Below the pieces are notes generated by a model. It did not search any database. It was not told the origin of the DNA and saw only the letters and a program-made list of their open reading frames with translations. From the NCBI GenBank assembly GCA_903872875.1, contig CAIQMJ010000730.1, positions 1 to 8,871 of the forward strand: a DNA stretch of 8,871 bases, written 5' to 3'. Position numbers and translations under genes: made by a program. The DNA is from an uncultured Variovorax sp. (GTDB taxonomy: Bacteria > Pseudomonadota > Gammaproteobacteria > Burkholderiales > Burkholderiaceae_C). Of this stretch, positions 6,393 through 8,871 are shown piece after piece (position 1 is the first letter of the stretch; each line of letters starts with the position of its first letter).

Positions 6393-8283
6393 AGCCACGA
6401 TCACCTTTCAGCCCATTGGCGCGCCACCGGCTGCGGCACCCGGCCGCATCGCGCTGCTCGGCAATCCAAACTGCGGCAAGACCGCGCTGTTCAACCTCCT
6501 GACCGGCAGCCGGCAGAAGGTCGCCAACTACGCCGGCGTGACGGTCGAGCGCAAGGAAGGCACGCTGCAGACCGCGGCCGGCCGGCGGGTTTTCGTGCTC
6601 GACCTGCCGGGCGCGTACAGCCTGAATGCGCTGTCGGCCGACGAGGCCGTGACGCGCGACATCGTCACCGGCCAGAGCCGCGAGGCGCTGCCAGACCTGC
6701 TGGTCTGCGTGACCGACGCGACCAACCTGCGCCTCAACCTGCGCCTGGTGCTGGAGGCGCGCAAGCTCGGCCTGCCGATGGTCATGGCGCTCAACATGAC
6801 CGACATGGCGCGCAAGCAGGGCATCACCGTCGATACGGCCGTGCTGTCGCGCGAACTCGGCCTGCCGGTGATCGAGACCGTCGGCATCCATGCGGGCGGC
6901 GCCGACGCGCTGCTTGCCGCGCTCGACGCGCCGGTGCCTGCCGCCACACCGCTGCCATGGCAGGCGCCCGGACTCGACGACGTGCTGGCCACGCAGCGCG
7001 AAGTGCGCCGCATCCTCGGACTGGCGGTGCGCGAGCCGCAAGGCAGCCTGGACACCAGCGACCGCATCGACCGCGTCGTGCTCCATCCGCTGTGGGGCAT
7101 GCTGGTGCTGGCGGTCACGCTGTTCCTGATGTTCCAGGCGGTGTTCAGCTGGGCCAACCTGCCGATGGATCTGATCAAGGCCGGCACCGAGGCACTCGGC
7201 GGCTGGGTGAAGGGCGTGATGCCCGAAGGCATGCTGCAGAGCCTGCTGGTCGACGGCGTGGTGGCCGGCGTGGGCGGCGTGATCGTCTTCCTGCCGCAGA
7301 TCCTGATCCTGTTCCTGTTCATCCTGGCGCTGGAGGATTCGGGCTACCTGCCGCGCGCAGCGTTCCTGCTGGACCGCGTGATGGGCACCGTCGGACTGTC
7401 GGGCCGTTCCTTCATCCCGCTGCTGTCGAGCTTCGCCTGCGCGATCCCGGGCGTGATGGCCACGCGCACCATCAGCAACTGGCGCGACCGGCTGACGACC
7501 ATCATGATCGCGCCGCTCATGACCTGTTCTGCGCGGCTGCCGGTGTATGCGTTGCTGATCGCGGCCTTCATCCCGGCGAAGACCGTCGGTGGCGTGTTCA
7601 ACCTGCAGGGCGTCGTGCTGTTCGCGCTGTACCTGTTCGGCATCCTGTCGGCGATGGGCGTGGCCTGGGTGCTGAAGCGCTTCCGCACCGGCCCGACGCA
7701 TTCACCGCTGCTGATGGAACTGCCGGCCTACCGCTGGCCCAACCCGCGCAACCTGACGCTCGGCCTGTACGAGCGGGCCTGGATCTTCCTGCAGCGCGTA
7801 GGCACGATCATCCTGACGCTGACCATCCTGCTGTGGTTCCTGTCGACCTTCCCGTCGCCGCCCGAAGGTGCGACCGGGCCGGCCATCCAGTACAGCCTGG
7901 CCGGCATCATCGGGCGCGGCCTGCAGACCATCTTCGCGCCGATCGGCTTCAACTGGCAGATCTCGATCGCGCTGGTGCCGGGCATGGCGGCGCGCGAGGT
8001 GGCGGTGGGTGCGCTCGGCACGGTGTATGCGCTGTCGGCCACCGGCGACGACGTCGCGACCGCGCTCGAGCCGCTGCTGGCCGGCAGCTGGTCGCTCGCG
8101 ACCGCGCTGTCGCTGCTGGTGTGGTTCGTGTTCGCGCCGCAGTGTCTGTCGACGCTGGCGGCGGTGCGCCGCGAAACGAACTCATGGCGCTACGTGTGGA
8201 TCATGGCCGGCTACCTGTTCGGGCTGGCGTACATTGCCTGCTTCATCACGTACCACGTCGCGGTCGCGCTGGGTGCGGGCTAG
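6385..8283 (+). CDS. feoB: Ferrous iron transporter FeoB
   Basis: FeoB is the inner-membrane NTPase-coupled Fe(II) importer. The N-terminal G domain shows G1 (GNPNCGKT, residues 26-33), the switch I Thr at T53 in YAGVTVERK, G3 (DLPG, 73-76) and G4 (NMTD, 137-140). The membrane part begins near residue 231 (VVLHPLWGMLVLAVTLFLM). It contains two Gate-type regions with conserved cysteines C352 (SFACAIPGVMATR) and C381 (MTCSARLPVY), and the C-terminal APQCLSTLAAVRRE with C587. The 632 residues are shorter than E. coli FeoB (about 773). I chose ATG 6385 because GGGAG at 6371-6375 precedes it by nine bases and because it overlaps the feoA end. A longer in-frame start at 6343 lies deep inside feoA and would add an unlikely N-terminus. 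Confidence 0.97.
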   Translation: MVEATITFQPIGAPPAAAPGRIALLGNPNCGKTALFNLLTGSRQKVANYAGVTVERKEGTLQTAAGRRVFVLDLPGAYSLNALSADEAVTRDIVTGQSREALPDLLVCVTDATNLRLNLRLVLEARKLGLPMVMALNMTDMARKQGITVDTAVLSRELGLPVIETVGIHAGGADALLAALDAPVPAATPLPWQAPGLDDVLATQREVRRILGLAVREPQGSLDTSDRIDRVVLHPLWGMLVLAVTLFLMFQAVFSWANLPMDLIKAGTEALGGWVKGVMPEGMLQSLLVDGVVAGVGGVIVFLPQILILFLFILALEDSGYLPRAAFLLDRVMGTVGLSGRSFIPLLSSFACAIPGVMATRTISNWRDRLTTIMIAPLMTCSARLPVYALLIAAFIPAKTVGGVFNLQGVVLFALYLFGILSAMGVAWVLKRFRTGPTHSPLLMELPAYRWPNPRNLTLGLYERAWIFLQRVGTIILTLTILLWFLSTFPSPPEGATGPAIQYSLAGIIGRGLQTIFAPIGFNWQISIALVPGMAAREVAVGALGTVYALSATGDDVATALEPLLAGSWSLATALSLLVWFVFAPQCLSTLAAVRRETNSWRYVWIMAGYLFGLAYIACFITYHVAVALGAG

Positions 8284-8304
8284 AAACATCTCGGGAATCT
8301 GCAA

Positions 8305-8580
8305 ATGACACAGCAATTGATCGTCGGATTGATCGTCGCCCTGGCCGCCATCTACGCCGTCTGGCGCTGGATGCCCGCAGGCTGGCGCCGCTCGGCGGCA
8401 TCCACGCTGGCGGCCGGCGGCCATCGTGCCGGACTGGTCGATCGGCAGCGCGCCGATGCGCTGGCGGCGTCGCTGGCCAAGAGTTCCGGCTGCGGCGCCT
8501 GCGAGAGCTGTGGCAGTTGCGGAACGGCCAAGACACCCAGGACGTCCGCCGCCTCGGGCGAACCCACCCAAGCACGCTGA
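8305..8580 (+). CDS. Small FeoB-associated Cys-rich membrane protein
   Basis: This 91-residue product has a single N-terminal membrane helix (about residues 4-22, LIVGLIVALAAIYAVWRW). A basic stretch with Arg28-Arg29 follows, then an Ala-rich linker, and near the C-terminus four cysteines at positions 63, 66, 69 and 72 in the pattern CX2CX2CX2C (CGACESCGSC). It resembles the short Cys-rich membrane proteins found after feoB in many bacteria (FeoB-associated Cys-rich family, or a related DUF) and sits where enterobacteria carry feoC. It starts 21 bases after feoB, with GGGA at 8293-8296. The cysteines could bind Fe(II) or an iron-sulfur cluster, for example as an iron chaperone or sensor for FeoB, but the function is unknown. 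With Arg28-Arg29 after the helix, the Cys tail is more likely cytoplasmic. Confidence 0.8.
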   Translation: MTQQLIVGLIVALAAIYAVWRWMPAGWRRSAASTLAAGGHRAGLVDRQRADALAASLAKSSGCGACESCGSCGTAKTPRTSAASGEPTQAR

Positions 8581-8584
8581 CGGC

Positions 8585-8871
8585 ATGGCCGTCGAGTTCC
8601 TGGTCGCCGGTGGCGGCATCGGTGGCCTGGCCACGGCCCTGGCGCTGGCGCGCCGCGGGCACCGCATCGAACTGCTGGAGCAGGCCGGCACATTCGGCGA
8701 AGTCGGCGCCGGCATCCAGCTCGGCCCGAACGCCACGCGGCGCCTTCAGGCGCTCGGCCTGGGTAGCGCGCTGGACGGCATCGCTGCCTATCCCGAGGCG
8801 CTGGTCGTGCGCAGTGCAGGCAATCACGCCGAACTCGCGCGCCTGCCGTTGAAGGACGACATGCCGCGCCG
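8585..8871 (+). CDS. FAD-dependent monooxygenase, N-terminal part (3' truncated by window)
   Basis: The first 95 residues of a group A flavoprotein monooxygenase are visible. They show the Rossmann dinucleotide fingerprint G9-GGIGG-14 followed by LATALALARRGH and an acidic strand end (LLEQA), then GEVGAGIQLGPNATRRLQALGLG, which is typical of the salicylate hydroxylase / hydroxybenzoate hydroxylase / UbiH-like group. Such enzymes hydroxylate aromatic rings using NAD(P)H and O2. The substrate cannot be told because the catalytic and substrate domains lie outside the window. It starts four bases after the stop of the small Cys-rich gene, so it may be co-transcribed with feo. No strong Shine-Dalgarno sequence is visible. 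There is no obvious functional link to iron import, so the adjacency may be incidental. Confidence 0.85.
   Translation, partial: MAVEFLVAGGGIGGLATALALARRGHRIELLEQAGTFGEVGAGIQLGPNATRRLQALGLGSALDGIAAYPEALVVRSAGNHAELARLPLKDDMPR

Noticed and set aside
6355..7701. 448-codon minus-strand open frame opposite feoB
   Set aside because: The composition is dominated by Gln, His, Arg and Ala, typical of a frame shadow, and feoB is unambiguous on the plus strand.
6957..8852. 631-codon plus-strand frame overlapping feoB and the downstream genes
   Set aside because: It lies out of frame with feoB, the Cys-rich gene and the monooxygenase, all supported by motifs. Its translation is Arg/Ala/Gly/Pro-rich noise.

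Overview
This is a GC-rich, densely coding, plus-strand window, most likely from a betaproteobacterium of the Burkholderiales. A Comamonadaceae member (Variovorax-like) is my best guess. That rests on GC-rich codon use, the wording of the AcnA and FeoB sequences, and a short Cys-rich gene after feoB in place of an enterobacterial-type feoC. The lineage is an inference, not a database result.

Layout. (1) 1-1528: the C-terminal part of aconitase A (acnA), cut by the left edge. (2) 1529-1715: a short intergenic region with a strong hairpin and a good Fur-box candidate. (3) 1716-5986: a complete elemental-iron uptake operon in the order efeU (FTR1-type permease), efeO (cupredoxin + M75), efeB (Tat-exported DyP-type haem peroxidase) and efeM (stand-alone M75 protein). 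(4) 5987-6092: a short gap with a Fur-like inverted repeat and no convincing terminator. (5) 6093-8580: a ferrous iron operon of feoA, feoB and a small CX2CX2CX2C membrane protein gene. (6) 8585 to the right edge: the N-terminus of a flavin-dependent monooxygenase, cut by the window.

How the genes work together. EfeO/EfeM are thought to bind iron in the periplasm. EfeB is a periplasmic haem peroxidase linked to the same system, and EfeU carries iron through the inner membrane using its two REGxE motifs. FeoB is a second, independent NTPase-driven Fe(II) importer with its FeoA partner. The locus therefore stacks two inner-membrane iron importers downstream of an iron-sulfur enzyme gene, with Fur-like sites in front of each import unit.

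The most notable point is that the operon carries two M75 proteins which have diverged. The stand-alone EfeM keeps a tyrosine-to-tryptophan block (Y185-F193) that the EfeO M75 domain has largely lost. I see no RNA genes, insertion sequences, CRISPR arrays or other mobile elements, and no gene-free stretch longer than 300 bases. I do not see an undescribed defence or mobile system here. This is a coherent iron-acquisition locus with a few points worth checking.
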